NCBI GenBank assembly: GCA_017624275.1
Contig: JAGANG010000061.1
Location: 1-60,755, forward strand
DNA length: 60,755 bases
From: Spirochaetales bacterium
GTDB lineage: Bacteria > Spirochaetota > GWE2-31-10
Reading direction: 5' to 3'
The notes beneath the pieces were generated by a model. That model was not told the DNA's origin, made no database searches, and saw only the letters and a program-made list of their open reading frames with translations. The position numbers and the translations under genes were made by a program. Shown here in pieces: positions 35,886 to 45,736 of the stretch (its first letter is position 1; each line of letters opens with the position of its first letter).

Positions 35886-36566
35886 ATGATAAATAAAAAT
35901 GATAACTATGACTATGCAAAATTATTTTCTTATCTTGATGATTTAAACTCATCTGCAAACTCAGACTTGATGAATAAATATCAAGAAATTATAGAATATG
36001 AATTTACTCATTTTATTCCGGCAGTCAGATTTGATTCCGCACTTTTCCTTTATCAATTGGCACTTATAAAGCAGCCGCAAAATATTTTGGAAATTGGTTT
36101 CGGCTCAGGGGTATCTACATATTTTATTCATAAGCCTTTAATGTCTTTAAAATCTTTTTTTACTTTAGAAAAAGACGAATCAAGATATAGACGCGGTTTA
36201 AATGTTTTGAAATCTTTTGAAATGGAAAATGTAACTCTTTTGAATGATGATGCATTTACGTTTTTACAAGAATATAGGGATAAAAAATATCCGAAATTTG
36301 ACTATATTTTTTTAGATGCTGGGAAAAAAGATTATCTTTCATATTTGCCTATAATAGACGAAATAATCGCACAAGGCGGTTTTTTGATTTGTGATAATAC
36401 TTTTTTCAATGGCAAGGTAGCTATAGAAGAAGATCAATTAACAAAATCTTATATAAAAAGTGTTCCGTTATTGAAAAAATTTAATATAGAACTTGGGAAA
36501 TCAAACTTATACAACACGAGTTATTTTTGGATTGGAGATGGCATGTCGCTTTCTATTAGAAAATAA
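35886..36566 (+). CDS. Class I SAM methyltransferase, O-methyltransferase-like
   Basis: A 226-residue Rossmann-fold methyltransferase. Motif I is ILEIGFGSGVST (67-78), motif II-like FFTLEKDESRY, and YIFLDAGKKDY resembles the metal-binding D-A-x-K block of catechol-type O-methyltransferases, with ICDNTFFNG after it. Substrate unknown: a small molecule or an RNA nucleoside (TrmR-like) are both possible. There is no Shine-Dalgarno site, and the promoter suggests a leaderless message. Confidence 0.85.
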   Translation: MINKNDNYDYAKLFSYLDDLNSSANSDLMNKYQEIIEYEFTHFIPAVRFDSALFLYQLALIKQPQNILEIGFGSGVSTYFIHKPLMSLKSFFTLEKDESRYRRGLNVLKSFEMENVTLLNDDAFTFLQEYRDKKYPKFDYIFLDAGKKDYLSYLPIIDEIIAQGGFLICDNTFFNGKVAIEEDQLTKSYIKSVPLLKKFNIELGKSNLYNTSYFWIGDGMSLSIRK

Positions 36567-36575
36567 GGAGAAAAA

Positions 36576-37826
36576 ATGACTAATATCGACAATTATAAGC
36601 AAAAAAGGATTATTGCTTTTTTTTATAAAATATTTTGTATTTTATTAGTTCTTTGTGTCATAGCTATCGAATGTCTTTTTTTATATTTTATTTTTAAAGA
36701 TCCTTTTCGTTTTTATTTTCTGTTTTCTAAGCATATTTTGAAGTTCATTTTTTTATTATTAACCGGATTCTTTTTGTATTGTCTTAATTATCAAATAATT
36801 GGGATGCGTGTATCTTTTAATGCTTTTATTATTTATATAAGTAATAATTTGTTGAAAGATTTTAATATGAAAGGTTTAGAAATTGTTTATTTTTTTATAT
36901 TCGTTTATTTCGGTCTGACATTTTTGTATCAATGTGTTTATTTAAAACACAAACATCGTCTTTTGCGGAAAAATATTTTTAATATTGTGTATGGGACTTT
37001 AACATCAATTTTGATGTGGTTGTTTATGATAACCAGCTATAATTTTATGATTGATAAATTTAATATAAGTTTTTCACAATTGCATGTTATCGATACATTA
37101 TTTTTCTTTGTAATTATTTTGATACATCATGTTCAAAAAACGCTGTTTGTTTTCCTAAATTTGAAACTGGAGCGTAAGTATTATAATTTTTATTATCATT
37201 CTGTACCCTATTTATTATCGGATTCAATCTTTATTTATTTTTCAATGATTCTGGGGAGTGTTTATCAATCGATAGGAATCTTGAATATGAGTTTTTTTAT
37301 TATCTTTTTAGCGTTTGCATTTTTAATTATAAAAATTATAAGTGAAAATATTTCAAGTAATACAAGATTTTATTCAATATGTTCATTTGTAGATTTTGAT
37401 TATTTAAAAGGTGGAAAAAATTACTTTACTGTCCCTTCTGTATTAGAAAAGAAATTTAACTTTTTGGACAGTGAGCTCCCCGATTCTGTTTTATTGATTG
37501 CAATTACTCCGGCAACAAATGAAAAAGAAATATTTGCTGATAAAACAGATAATCACTTCCCTATTACCAAAAAACGTTTTTTTCTGTATCAAAGGAAGTT
37601 TTTCTGTTCAATATTGAAATCTAAGAATGAAATTAAAGATGTTGTTTCAGAATTTGAGCAGTTTTTTAAAGGCAATGCTCGTTTTTCGATATGTATGGTA
37701 AGTTCAGATAAATTAAGGCAATTACCTATAGATTATATTTTTAGTATTCTTATACATAAATTGAAATTAAAAAGACGAAAAAATGAGAATATGATTATTG
37801 TAAGTAATGGTTATATTGCTCTTTAG
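36576..37826 (+). CDS. Hypothetical polytopic membrane protein with C-terminal soluble domain
   Basis: A 416-residue protein that I do not recognise. About eight membrane helices lie in residues 15-265 and a soluble domain of about 140 residues follows (FVDFDYLKGGKNYFTV onward). AAGGAG precedes the ATG, 9 bases after the methyltransferase gene. The next three genes follow closely, so it belongs to a run ending with the TPR lipoprotein. No transport or catalytic motif seen. Confidence 0.7.
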   Translation: MTNIDNYKQKRIIAFFYKIFCILLVLCVIAIECLFLYFIFKDPFRFYFLFSKHILKFIFLLLTGFFLYCLNYQIIGMRVSFNAFIIYISNNLLKDFNMKGLEIVYFFIFVYFGLTFLYQCVYLKHKHRLLRKNIFNIVYGTLTSILMWLFMITSYNFMIDKFNISFSQLHVIDTLFFFVIILIHHVQKTLFVFLNLKLERKYYNFYYHSVPYLLSDSIFIYFSMILGSVYQSIGILNMSFFIIFLAFAFLIIKIISENISSNTRFYSICSFVDFDYLKGGKNYFTVPSVLEKKFNFLDSELPDSVLLIAITPATNEKEIFADKTDNHFPITKKRFFLYQRKFFCSILKSKNEIKDVVSEFEQFFKGNARFSICMVSSDKLRQLPIDYIFSILIHKLKLKRRKNENMIIVSNGYIAL

Positions 37827-37835
37827 GATTTTTTT

Positions 37836-38258
37836 ATGAATGTTTTGAATGAGCTTTTGGTTTTAAATAGAATTTTGCTGTTTATAAAACAGTTACTGGA
37901 AGATTCGCTTGAGATTGTTGTCGTTTATACGCCGCTTATAAAAGAAAATATTTCTTTTGTTTCTAGTCGGCTCGATTATTTATATAAACTTATTAATAAG
38001 CCGGAATTGAAAAGATTACGCAAACAATTTTCTGCAGTTATTAAAAGACAAATTGAAATAATAAATTTCATTTTAGAAAATCAAAGTATATTGAAACATT
38101 TTCAACCGAAACAGCTTAATAATATTTTGAATACATTGACAGAATATTATGAGAATATAGCTAATGAAAATTACGATTTTCAGCAAATAGATTTAAATAA
38201 TAACTACGTGAACGAAAGTGAATACGGATTTCTTTTAAATCAAATGAGTGAAAAATGA
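37836..38258 (+). CDS. Hypothetical helical protein
   Basis: A 140-residue soluble protein, helical throughout, rich in Leu, Asn and Ile, with no recognised motif. It starts 9 bases after the membrane protein gene and its end overlaps the Smr gene by 4 bases (ATGA). It may partner one of them; function unknown. Confidence 0.62.
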   Translation: MNVLNELLVLNRILLFIKQLLEDSLEIVVVYTPLIKENISFVSSRLDYLYKLINKPELKRLRKQFSAVIKRQIEIINFILENQSILKHFQPKQLNNILNTLTEYYENIANENYDFQQIDLNNNYVNESEYGFLLNQMSEK

Positions 38259-38650
38259 AATGTTTTAAAGATATATTTGAAAAATGGGAACAGGAAAATC
38301 GTAATTTTGACTACAGCAAAACTTTAAGTGATAAAGATGATAATTATGTTTCAAATGAAATTTTATCAAATAAAAAATCTTCAAAACTTGTGTCGATAGA
38401 TTTGCATGGTTTAACACGTTTTGCTGCTATAGCAAAAATCGATGAATTATTATGCAAATACAAAAAGGCGTCAGATGTTAAAATTTGTATAATTCATGGA
38501 GCCGGAATACATTCAAAAGAACAAAAGCCAGTTTTGAAAAAAGTTGTTAATGATTATTTGAAAAATAATTCGCTTGTAAAGTATTTTAGACCGGGAAGAC
38601 ATAATGAGGGAGGATACGGTGTTACAATTGTATTTCTTAAAGGTCAGTAG
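38255..38650 (+). CDS. Smr-domain protein (MutS2 C-terminal type)
   Basis: A 131-residue protein. Residues 45-131 form an Smr domain, a small nuclease or nucleic-acid-binding fold: DLHGL at 49-53, the HGAGIHS motif at 81-87, and the closing GGYGVTIVFL. Residues 1-44 are charged and helical. Standalone Smr proteins nick DNA or cleave RNA in ribosome rescue and repair; the role here is not known. It overlaps the upstream gene by 4 bases and the downstream lipoprotein by 32. Confidence 0.85.
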   Translation: MKCFKDIFEKWEQENRNFDYSKTLSDKDDNYVSNEILSNKKSSKLVSIDLHGLTRFAAIAKIDELLCKYKKASDVKICIIHGAGIHSKEQKPVLKKVVNDYLKNNSLVKYFRPGRHNEGGYGVTIVFLKGQ

Positions 38651-39533
38651 ATATTCTTTTTTAGTTTTATTATTCGTTTTTTGTATTGGATGTGTATCTC
38701 TAAAAACGCAAAAAGAACTTTCGGAAGAATATTATAATTTAGGTAATGATTATTTTGATTTAGAAAATTATTCGAGAGCAAGTGACCTTTATCAAAAAGC
38801 GTTAAGCTATAATAAAAACAGCAAGAATGCGACAATTAATTTGATAATGGCATATCAAAATAATAAAAAATATGATGATGCAGAAAAATTGATAATTTCA
38901 AAATATGAAGAAAAAACAGATGATTATAATAAGAAATTGATACTCTTACTCGGTAAAAATTATTTTTTAACGAATAATTTTAACGGAGCTATTAACCTAT
39001 TTAAAGAATATATAAATACTTATCCTAACGAAGTTGCGGGATTTTATAATTTAGGATTATCTTTTTTAAAGATTGGTGATGCCGGGACTGCACTGGAAAA
39101 TTTTTTAAAAGCTTATGAAATTGATAAAACTTTTGTTCCGGTACTATATAATGTTTCTAATTATTATTATAATGAGAAACTTTATAAAGAAGCCCTACCT
39201 TATGTAACGGCTTTGTCTCAAAAAGAATCTAATAATGATATGGTTCTTTATATGTATGCAAGGATTCTTTATGAACTCGGAGAATACGAAACTTCCTTAG
39301 AATATGCGAAAAAATGTTATACAATTGACAGCAAAAATGCAGATTATTATTTATTAACTGCTAAAAATTATGCTAAGGGATTTGAAGATAAAAAGAATAC
39401 TTTTTATTTTATCGACAAAGCTTTGGAAGCCGGATATAAACCGTCAGAACTGGCGGAAGTTGAGGAATTCTCAGTAATTAAAGAAACATATAAAAATGAA
39501 TATAACGAATTATTGAAAAAATATGTGAAGTAG
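38619..39533 (+). CDS. TPR lipoprotein
   Basis: The start is taken as GTG 38619 because GGGAGG at 38608-38613 is five bases upstream; an in-frame ATG at 38604 has no such site. The resulting 304-residue protein has a hydrophobic leader and a C-I-G-C lipobox of the relaxed spirochaete kind. About six TPRs follow, including ENYSRASDLYQKALSYN, NNFNGAINLFKEYIN, GDAGTALENFLKAYEID and GEYETSLEYAKKCYTID. Probably anchored in the periplasm as a scaffold. Its start lies inside the Smr gene. Confidence 0.82.
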   Translation: MLQLYFLKVSRYSFLVLLFVFCIGCVSLKTQKELSEEYYNLGNDYFDLENYSRASDLYQKALSYNKNSKNATINLIMAYQNNKKYDDAEKLIISKYEEKTDDYNKKLILLLGKNYFLTNNFNGAINLFKEYINTYPNEVAGFYNLGLSFLKIGDAGTALENFLKAYEIDKTFVPVLYNVSNYYYNEKLYKEALPYVTALSQKESNNDMVLYMYARILYELGEYETSLEYAKKCYTIDSKNADYYLLTAKNYAKGFEDKKNTFYFIDKALEAGYKPSELAEVEEFSVIKETYKNEYNELLKKYVK

Positions 39534-39600
39534 TTTCATAAAAAATATTAAAAAAAAACTAAAAAAACCGAAAGTAATTATAAAAATTGGAGAGTTTATT

Positions 39601-40821
39601 ATGAGTGGACAGTTGCAGTTGAGCGTTGTAAATGTATACAAAGGTGCATATATAATATTTGAAGGGAAACCATCAAACGGGAAATTTTTTATAATAAAAA
39701 AAGGAACTGTAGAGGTATCAAGAAATGATGCTTCTGTAGTAGAAACATTGAATCCCGGAGATTTTTTTGGTGTTATTTCAGCAATGTCTAACAGAAAATA
39801 TATAGAAACAGTTATTGCACAAACAGATGTTTCTTTGATTGTTGTTAATAAAAATCAATTTCCTATTTTAATTCAAAAAAATACACCTATTGCAATGAAA
39901 ATTATTCTTTCATTTTCAAAACGTTTAAGAGAGCTTGATAAGTCAATTGCAGAATTATCAACAGAATCACGAACTACAAGTATTGAAGATGTTGTTAATT
40001 TGTATAATATCGGCGATTATTATTACCAGCAAAAACAATACAATCAAGCGTTTTATGCATTTTCAAAGTTTGTACAGCATTGTGAAAATAATGATTTTGT
40101 ATCTAAAGCAAAAGAAATTTTATCAGAAATAAAAGACAAAGCCCATGACCAATTTGAATATTTAAATCCCAAAGCTGATGATTTTAAAAGAGTATATAAA
40201 GACAATACGATGATTTGTTGTGAACATGAACCTGGGAATGAATTATTTATAATTCAGGAAGGTCAGATAAAAATTACAAAAGTTATCCAAAATAAAGAAG
40301 TTTTACTTGCTGTTCTTAAAGAAGGTGATATTTTTGGTGAAATGGCGTTGATTGAAAATAAACCTCGTTCAGCATCGGCTATTGCTTTTGGTACTACAAA
40401 AGTTATGGCGGTAAATAAAAATAATTTTGAGGCAATGATTTCCAATCAGCCACAGTTGGTAGCCCGATTAATTTCATTATTGGCAGAAAGAACTTGGGTC
40501 GTTTATCGTCAATTGACTAATCTTACGAAAACAGATTTACAAGCACGTTTTTATGACATGTTGTTAATTCAAATTGAAAAAGAAAAAGTGGATATTTACC
40601 CTAAAGATTCTTATACATTCAATTTTGGGCCAAAAGAATTGATTACTATGGTAGGTGTAGATCAAACTGTAGGTAAAGAATATATCAATGAAATTTTTAA
40701 GAAAGATAAGTTCTCGTTAAAAGACGGAAAAATTCATTTGTCGGAAATTGATGAATTGATAAAGATTAATAACTATTACACAAAAGTAGATGAACTAAAA
40801 CGTCGAGACAGAAGTAAATAA
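39601..40821 (+). CDS. Protein with two cyclic-nucleotide-binding domains and a Crp-like C-terminus
   Basis: A 406-residue protein. The first cNMP-binding fold spans about 10-120, with a changed phosphate cassette (GDFFGVISAMSNRKYIETV, without the usual Glu and Arg). A TPR-like helical stretch follows (130-185). The second fold (195-310) has an intact cassette: GDIFGEMALIENKPRSAS with E247 and R256. The last 90 residues may be a winged-helix remnant (MVGVDQTVGKEYINEIFKK). It probably senses cAMP, c-di-AMP or a like ligand and may control transcription. Single-gene unit with a strong terminator. Confidence 0.83.
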   Translation: MSGQLQLSVVNVYKGAYIIFEGKPSNGKFFIIKKGTVEVSRNDASVVETLNPGDFFGVISAMSNRKYIETVIAQTDVSLIVVNKNQFPILIQKNTPIAMKIILSFSKRLRELDKSIAELSTESRTTSIEDVVNLYNIGDYYYQQKQYNQAFYAFSKFVQHCENNDFVSKAKEILSEIKDKAHDQFEYLNPKADDFKRVYKDNTMICCEHEPGNELFIIQEGQIKITKVIQNKEVLLAVLKEGDIFGEMALIENKPRSASAIAFGTTKVMAVNKNNFEAMISNQPQLVARLISLLAERTWVVYRQLTNLTKTDLQARFYDMLLIQIEKEKVDIYPKDSYTFNFGPKELITMVGVDQTVGKEYINEIFKKDKFSLKDGKIHLSEIDELIKINNYYTKVDELKRRDRSK

Positions 40822-40824
40822 TAG

Positions 40825-40868
40825 AAAAATCCTTCGAATTTGTAGATTCAAAATTCGAAGGATTTTTT
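40825..40868. terminator. Bidirectional terminator between the cNMP protein gene and coaBC
   Basis: AAAAATCCTTCGAATTT (40825-40841) pairs perfectly with the arm at 40851-40867 around a 9-base loop. T-runs occur on both strands, so it can stop transcripts from both convergent genes. Confidence 0.93.
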
Positions 40869-42092
40869 TTAATCTTTTATTAATTCCCCTATTTTTTCTA
40901 CAACTTTAAAGGCATTTTCGGTTTTTGGTAAATACGGGAAAATGATTTGTTCTTTTTTATCTTTTGCAAAAAGTATCAAGCTTGAACATTCGCCGCCGAT
41001 TGCCGATTCGTTACCGCAAACTTTATTTGCTATTACAAAATCTAAGTTTTTCTTTTCTAACTTTTTAAGAGCATATTCTTCAATATTATCTGTTTCAGCA
41101 GCAAAACCGACAATAATTTTATTTGAATCATTTTTTATATTTTGAAGAATGTCTTCTGTACGTGATAATTCCAAACTTAAACTTCCGTCGGCTTTTTTTA
41201 TTTTGTGATTTGAATAATTAGGTTTATAGTCGGCTACAGCAGCACACATAAAAAGCATATCGCATTCTTCAAAATTTTCATCAACGGCTTTTTTCATATC
41301 GGCGGCACTTCTTATCATTGTAATATCGTTTGTACCGAATTTAGATGTAAAATTATCTAATGCTCTTTCGCTGACATGTCCGGCGATAATATGAACTTTT
41401 GCTCCGGTGGCAATAAAAGCTTCGGCAAAAGCAAACGCTGTCTGACCGGATGATCTGTTACTGATATATCTGACAGGATCAATGTCTTCTATTGTGCCGC
41501 CGGCTGTAATCAAAATTTTCTTATTTGATAACGGTGTAACTTGTTTTGCTGAAAGTGTTTGTATTATTTTACCGTAAATTCGATTTATTTCCGGGAAACG
41601 CCCTTTCCCGCTTGTTCCGCAAGCCATTTCACCGGAGTCAGGTTCCATTACATCAAAGCCAAAATTAATTAATTTTTTTAAATTATGCTGCGTAATTGGA
41701 TTTTCATACATTGCAGTATTCATTGCCGGAACAATTATTTTAGGTGCGGTGGAAGATAATAATGTTGTAGACACCATATCGTCAGCTATTCCGTTTGCAG
41801 CTTTAGCTATTACGTTTGCAGTTGCAGGTGCGACTAATATTAAATCTGATAATTGTGCGATACTGATATGCGGAATAAAAGATGAAGAATCAAACATTTT
41901 GGTAATTACCGGGTTTCCGGTTAAAGATTTAAATGTTATGGCAGAAACAAAGCGTGCGGCGTTTTTTGTTAATATTATATGAACCTCGGCTTTTTTCTTT
42001 TTCAAAAATGAAGCTAATGCAGCTGCTTTATAAGCTGCTATGCCGCCGGTAACACAAATAGTTATATGTTTCCCTTCTAATAATGATTTCAT
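40869..42092 (-). CDS. coaBC: Bifunctional phosphopantothenoylcysteine decarboxylase/synthetase
   Basis: A 407-residue coenzyme A enzyme. The N-half (CoaC, flavin-dependent decarboxylase) has VTGGIAAYKA, the APATANVIAKAANGIADDM segment, PAMNTAMYENP and ACGTSGKGRF. The C-half (CoaB, CTP-dependent ligase) has LITAGGTIEDIDPVRYISN and AAVADYKP. The ATG at 42092 is chosen because GGAG lies 9 bases upstream and the family motif begins about ten residues in; an upstream ATG at 42149 falls in the ftsK terminator. Confidence 0.96.
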   Translation of the reverse strand: MKSLLEGKHITICVTGGIAAYKAAALASFLKKKKAEVHIILTKNAARFVSAITFKSLTGNPVITKMFDSSSFIPHISIAQLSDLILVAPATANVIAKAANGIADDMVSTTLLSSTAPKIIVPAMNTAMYENPITQHNLKKLINFGFDVMEPDSGEMACGTSGKGRFPEINRIYGKIIQTLSAKQVTPLSNKKILITAGGTIEDIDPVRYISNRSSGQTAFAFAEAFIATGAKVHIIAGHVSERALDNFTSKFGTNDITMIRSAADMKKAVDENFEECDMLFMCAAVADYKPNYSNHKIKKADGSLSLELSRTEDILQNIKNDSNKIIVGFAAETDNIEEYALKKLEKKNLDFVIANKVCGNESAIGGECSSLILFAKDKKEQIIFPYLPKTENAFKVVEKIGELIKD

Positions 42093-42104
42093 TACTTTTT
42101 CTCC

Positions 42105-42151
42105 AAATAAAAAAATGATGCATTTCAAGATTGTATTGAAGTGCATCATTT
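42105..42151 (-). terminator. Terminator of ftsK, lying in the coaBC leader
   Basis: AAATGATGCATTTCAA (42113-42128) and TTGAAGTGCATCATTT (42136-42151) pair with one G-U wobble around a 7-base loop. On the minus strand a T-rich tract (42112-42105) follows, so transcription of ftsK should stop just before coaBC, which then needs its own promoter or read-through. Confidence 0.88.
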
Positions 42152-42178
42152 TTAGGAAAATGTCAATTTAAAAGCATA

Positions 42179-45100
42179 TTAAAAATAATCATCGTTGTTA
42201 CCAGCAGTTCCGAAAACTTCGCGAGGTTTGGAACCTTGCATAGGCCCTACTATTCCTTGTGCTTCCATTTCTTCTATCAATCGAGCTGCTCGGTTATAAC
42301 CGATACTCAAACGACGCTGTAAATAAGAAGCTGAAGCTTTTTTTGTTTGCAAAACAACTTCCACTGCTTCTTCATATAAAGGATCGTTTGAAACACCGTC
42401 GCTGTTACCGGAAAAACTGCTTTCTTCATCTTCCAGACCGAGAATTTCGTTAATATCTATATATTCCGGTTCGGCTAAACTTTTCCAATGTTCGACAACT
42501 AAATCAACTTCTTCTTTATCCAAGAATGCTCCTTGCAAACGTACAGGATGCGGTTGTGTAGGACTTAAATACAACATATCACCTTGACCTAAGAGTTTTT
42601 CTGCACCTTTTTGATCTAGAATGATTCTACTGTCTTGATAAGAAATAACTTGGAATGCAATTCGTGCCGGAACATTTGATTTTATTACACCGGTAATAAC
42701 ATCAGCAGACGGACGCTGAGTAGCCAGAACTAAATGAATACCTACGGCACGAGCTTTTGCTGTTAATCGTGCAAACAACATTTCTGCTTCTTTTCCGACA
42801 GTTGTCATTAAATCGGCAAATTCGTCTACTACACAGATGATAAAAGGCATTAAAGACATGCTTAACTTCCCTTCTTTAATCATTTTACGGTATTCTACAA
42901 TGCTTCTCACACCGATTTTTCCGAGAAGTTTGTAGCGTTCTTCCATTTCGTAAACAAGATATTTTAGGGCATTTACCGCATCTTTAGGGTCAGTAATAAC
43001 CGGTGTCAATAAATGAGGAATTCCGTCGTATGGCTGTAATTCTACAACTTTCGGGTCTATCAAAATCATTTTCACATCTTCCGGTGAACGTGAAAATAAT
43101 ATGGAACACAAGAATCCGTTTACACATACAGATTTACCGGCACCGGTAGCACCGGCAATTAAAATGTGCGGCATTTTGTGAACATCTATTGTTATTACAT
43201 TACCGTAAATGTCTTTTCCTAATCCTACAGGAACTTGATAAGAATTATTCGTAAAACTTTCGTTATTGATAACTTCTTTAAAGCTGATTAATTCTCTTTT
43301 TGGATTCGGAACTTCTATTCCTACAACTTTTTCTCCAGGAATCGGAGCAATAATACGAATAGATTTAGCTGCTAAACGCAATGCAAGATTGTCAGATAAT
43401 CCTTCAATTTTTGACAATTTAATTCCCGGAGCCGGAATGATTTTGAATAATGTGACAACCGGACCATGTATAATGTCGCAAACCTTTGCTTTTATTCCGA
43501 ATTCAGCCAATGTACTTTCAAGAATTGCAGCAGATTCAGCTTCGGCACGTTTGTATTCTTCCGGATTTATTCGTTGCGTATTTTCTCTTAAAAGATTGCC
43601 GTTCGGAAGTTGATTCATGTTGTTACGCAATTGCATTGCTTGATTGTACAATCCGCCGCCGTTAGTACGAGGAGTTTCATTTATAGCAGAAGGTTGCTTT
43701 GCAATCGGTTTTGGTTGTTCAAATTGCGAAATCGGTCTTTGCGGAGGAATTTCTTTTACATCATCTTTTTCTTTAAAACCGGAATAAGACTCCATATTTT
43801 GATGTAAGAACTTTTTAATATCATTACTGTTAATAGATTCAGAATTATTTTTCCACGGACTGATTTCTTCATTAGCTAAATCTATTTCTTCAATGTCATC
43901 AGCTTTATAATCATTATTTGAATAAATATTATGATTTGCAAAGTCTTCAGAAATTGAAAAATTGTCGTTTTTCACATTAGTAAAAGAATCTTTTGTATTA
44001 ATAAAATCTTTTGGTTTCCATTCGTCGCTGTTAAAAGCCTCATCCATTTCTTTTGCTTTTCTGAAATCCCAATCATCATCGTCATCATTATCATCGAGAA
44101 TATTATCTTGAATTGCTTCGTCTTCATTGTCTTCGTAATCTGCGATAGCTTCTTCTTGATAAAAACCATCGTCATCGTCGTCATCAAATGCAAATGGATT
44201 TCTGTCAATAAATGACATAGGCTCATTATCTAAAACCAAAGAATTACTGTCTTCCTCAGAAACAATTCGTAAAGCTTCAATTTCTTGAATATCATCGTTT
44301 AACATTTCTTCTTCAGTTGTTTCTTCAAGACAATCCGGAATCTCGTCGGGATAATTAGACATTATATTGCTGTCATCAATAATTTGCTCTTCTTCTTTAT
44401 TTTCTTCGTTATATTCATTTTCCGGATTGTTTTTCCAAGAGTCCGGCCAATTATCTTTTACTTTTTTGAAATAATCATGAGAATCGATATTGCCTATTTT
44501 TATATTTTCACTGCCTACGGCAACTTTATTGTAAACCTTGCTGGAAAGCGTATCGACTTGTGTGTATTCCTCAACGTTATTTTCATTCTTTTTCATTTTG
44601 AATTTTTTTACCGGAGCTTTGGAAAAAATCGGAACTTCCATTCGTTTATCTTCTGATTCGTAAATAACTTTAGATACCCATGGAATTGTTTCAGACGTTT
44701 TATTATTTGTTACCGGTTGTAAAACTTCGAATATGCTTGTTTTTTTAGGTGTTTCTTTTTTCATTTCAATGTTAGCCGGTTTTTCTGCAACTTGTTCCGG
44801 TTCTACTTGGAAAACAGAAAAAGTTTTATTGCTTTTATTTTCAGCTTTCATATTTGCTGATGTATCTGTTGAAATTCTTGTCGTAACTTTGAAAGATGAA
44901 GATTTTTGCGGTACAAAAGTATCGTTTGATTCTTCGGCAAACATTGTTTTTTCAGATGTAAAGTCGAAATTTTTTTGGATATTGTCAGATTTTTTTACTT
45001 CACTTCCGGCAAATAATTTATTGATATTAAAAAGTGATTGTTTTTCGTTTTTATTTTTTCTTTCTTTTTGAATCGGTACAGAAAAATCATTTTCAGTTTT

Positions 45101-45634
45101 TTCTGATTGATTATGTTGTTTATCAAAAATATCATTGTCGTAAGTCATAGATGTTTCGATACGCAATAATTTTGCAATGCATTCAACTATTTTTCCGCGG
45201 ATAGGAAATAATAAAAATCCTACAGAAAGTCCCAACCATAAAAAATATATTGCGGCTTCTATTGCCGTACTTCCGCTGCCGGCAAACAATTCAGAAACTT
45301 TCATTCCGTAAACTCCGGCGTTGTAATTGTTGCCGGAAATTTTATGAAAAAACGGCGGTATAAGCAATGCAAGTAAAATATATCCAAACAGCATGAAAAC
45401 TCTGTTAGCTGATTTTTCCCCCATTATCAAAACAATTCCAATGATAGCAGGAATTGAAAACATCATAATTGAGAATATTCCAAACATGTTTTCTGCCCAT
45501 CTGCTGAAACCGCTTGAAAACATATTAAATATTGCAGATTCAAAATAAAATCCATCAATGAATAATGCAGTGGATAAAACTCCGATGATTACTAATACAA
45601 CACCGGTGAAGTATTCATTTCTGTTTTCATTCAT
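42179..45634 (-). CDS. ftsK: DNA translocase FtsK
   Basis: An 1151-residue FtsK/SpoIIIE motor that pumps chromosomal DNA through the division septum. Residues 10-160 hold about four to five membrane helices. A long, highly acidic linker (about 165-680) follows, with an Asp-only run (FAFDDDDDDGFY). The ATPase has GATGAGKS near 823-830, the DPKVVELQPYDGIPHLL segment and VVDEFADLM. A C-terminal gamma winged helix (about 1080-1140, ASYLQRRLSIGYNRAARLIE) recognises KOPS sites. Larger than the common 750-900-residue forms because of the linker. Confidence 0.96.
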   Translation of the reverse strand: MNENRNEYFTGVVLVIIGVLSTALFIDGFYFESAIFNMFSSGFSRWAENMFGIFSIMMFSIPAIIGIVLIMGEKSANRVFMLFGYILLALLIPPFFHKISGNNYNAGVYGMKVSELFAGSGSTAIEAAIYFLWLGLSVGFLLFPIRGKIVECIAKLLRIETSMTYDNDIFDKQHNQSEKTENDFSVPIQKERKNKNEKQSLFNINKLFAGSEVKKSDNIQKNFDFTSEKTMFAEESNDTFVPQKSSSFKVTTRISTDTSANMKAENKSNKTFSVFQVEPEQVAEKPANIEMKKETPKKTSIFEVLQPVTNNKTSETIPWVSKVIYESEDKRMEVPIFSKAPVKKFKMKKNENNVEEYTQVDTLSSKVYNKVAVGSENIKIGNIDSHDYFKKVKDNWPDSWKNNPENEYNEENKEEEQIIDDSNIMSNYPDEIPDCLEETTEEEMLNDDIQEIEALRIVSEEDSNSLVLDNEPMSFIDRNPFAFDDDDDDGFYQEEAIADYEDNEDEAIQDNILDDNDDDDDWDFRKAKEMDEAFNSDEWKPKDFINTKDSFTNVKNDNFSISEDFANHNIYSNNDYKADDIEEIDLANEEISPWKNNSESINSNDIKKFLHQNMESYSGFKEKDDVKEIPPQRPISQFEQPKPIAKQPSAINETPRTNGGGLYNQAMQLRNNMNQLPNGNLLRENTQRINPEEYKRAEAESAAILESTLAEFGIKAKVCDIIHGPVVTLFKIIPAPGIKLSKIEGLSDNLALRLAAKSIRIIAPIPGEKVVGIEVPNPKRELISFKEVINNESFTNNSYQVPVGLGKDIYGNVITIDVHKMPHILIAGATGAGKSVCVNGFLCSILFSRSPEDVKMILIDPKVVELQPYDGIPHLLTPVITDPKDAVNALKYLVYEMEERYKLLGKIGVRSIVEYRKMIKEGKLSMSLMPFIICVVDEFADLMTTVGKEAEMLFARLTAKARAVGIHLVLATQRPSADVITGVIKSNVPARIAFQVISYQDSRIILDQKGAEKLLGQGDMLYLSPTQPHPVRLQGAFLDKEEVDLVVEHWKSLAEPEYIDINEILGLEDEESSFSGNSDGVSNDPLYEEAVEVVLQTKKASASYLQRRLSIGYNRAARLIEEMEAQGIVGPMQGSKPREVFGTAGNNDDYF

Positions 45635-45736
45635 AATTTTTTCTCCGGAAAATTTATATAAATATAGGTAGTTCTAAAAAGTTATCGGAGTTTTTTAAAA
45701 AATGGTAAGTGTAATTTTGTCTTTAAAATCTATTGT

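Noticed and set aside
42093..42149. CoaBC extension from ATG 42149
   Set aside because: It would be translated from the ftsK terminator hairpin; a GGAG site and the family N-terminus favour 42092.
43972..45071. Open frames in alternative phases over the ftsK linker
   Set aside because: They arise from the low-complexity acidic linker of ftsK; composition is biased and no start signal is seen.
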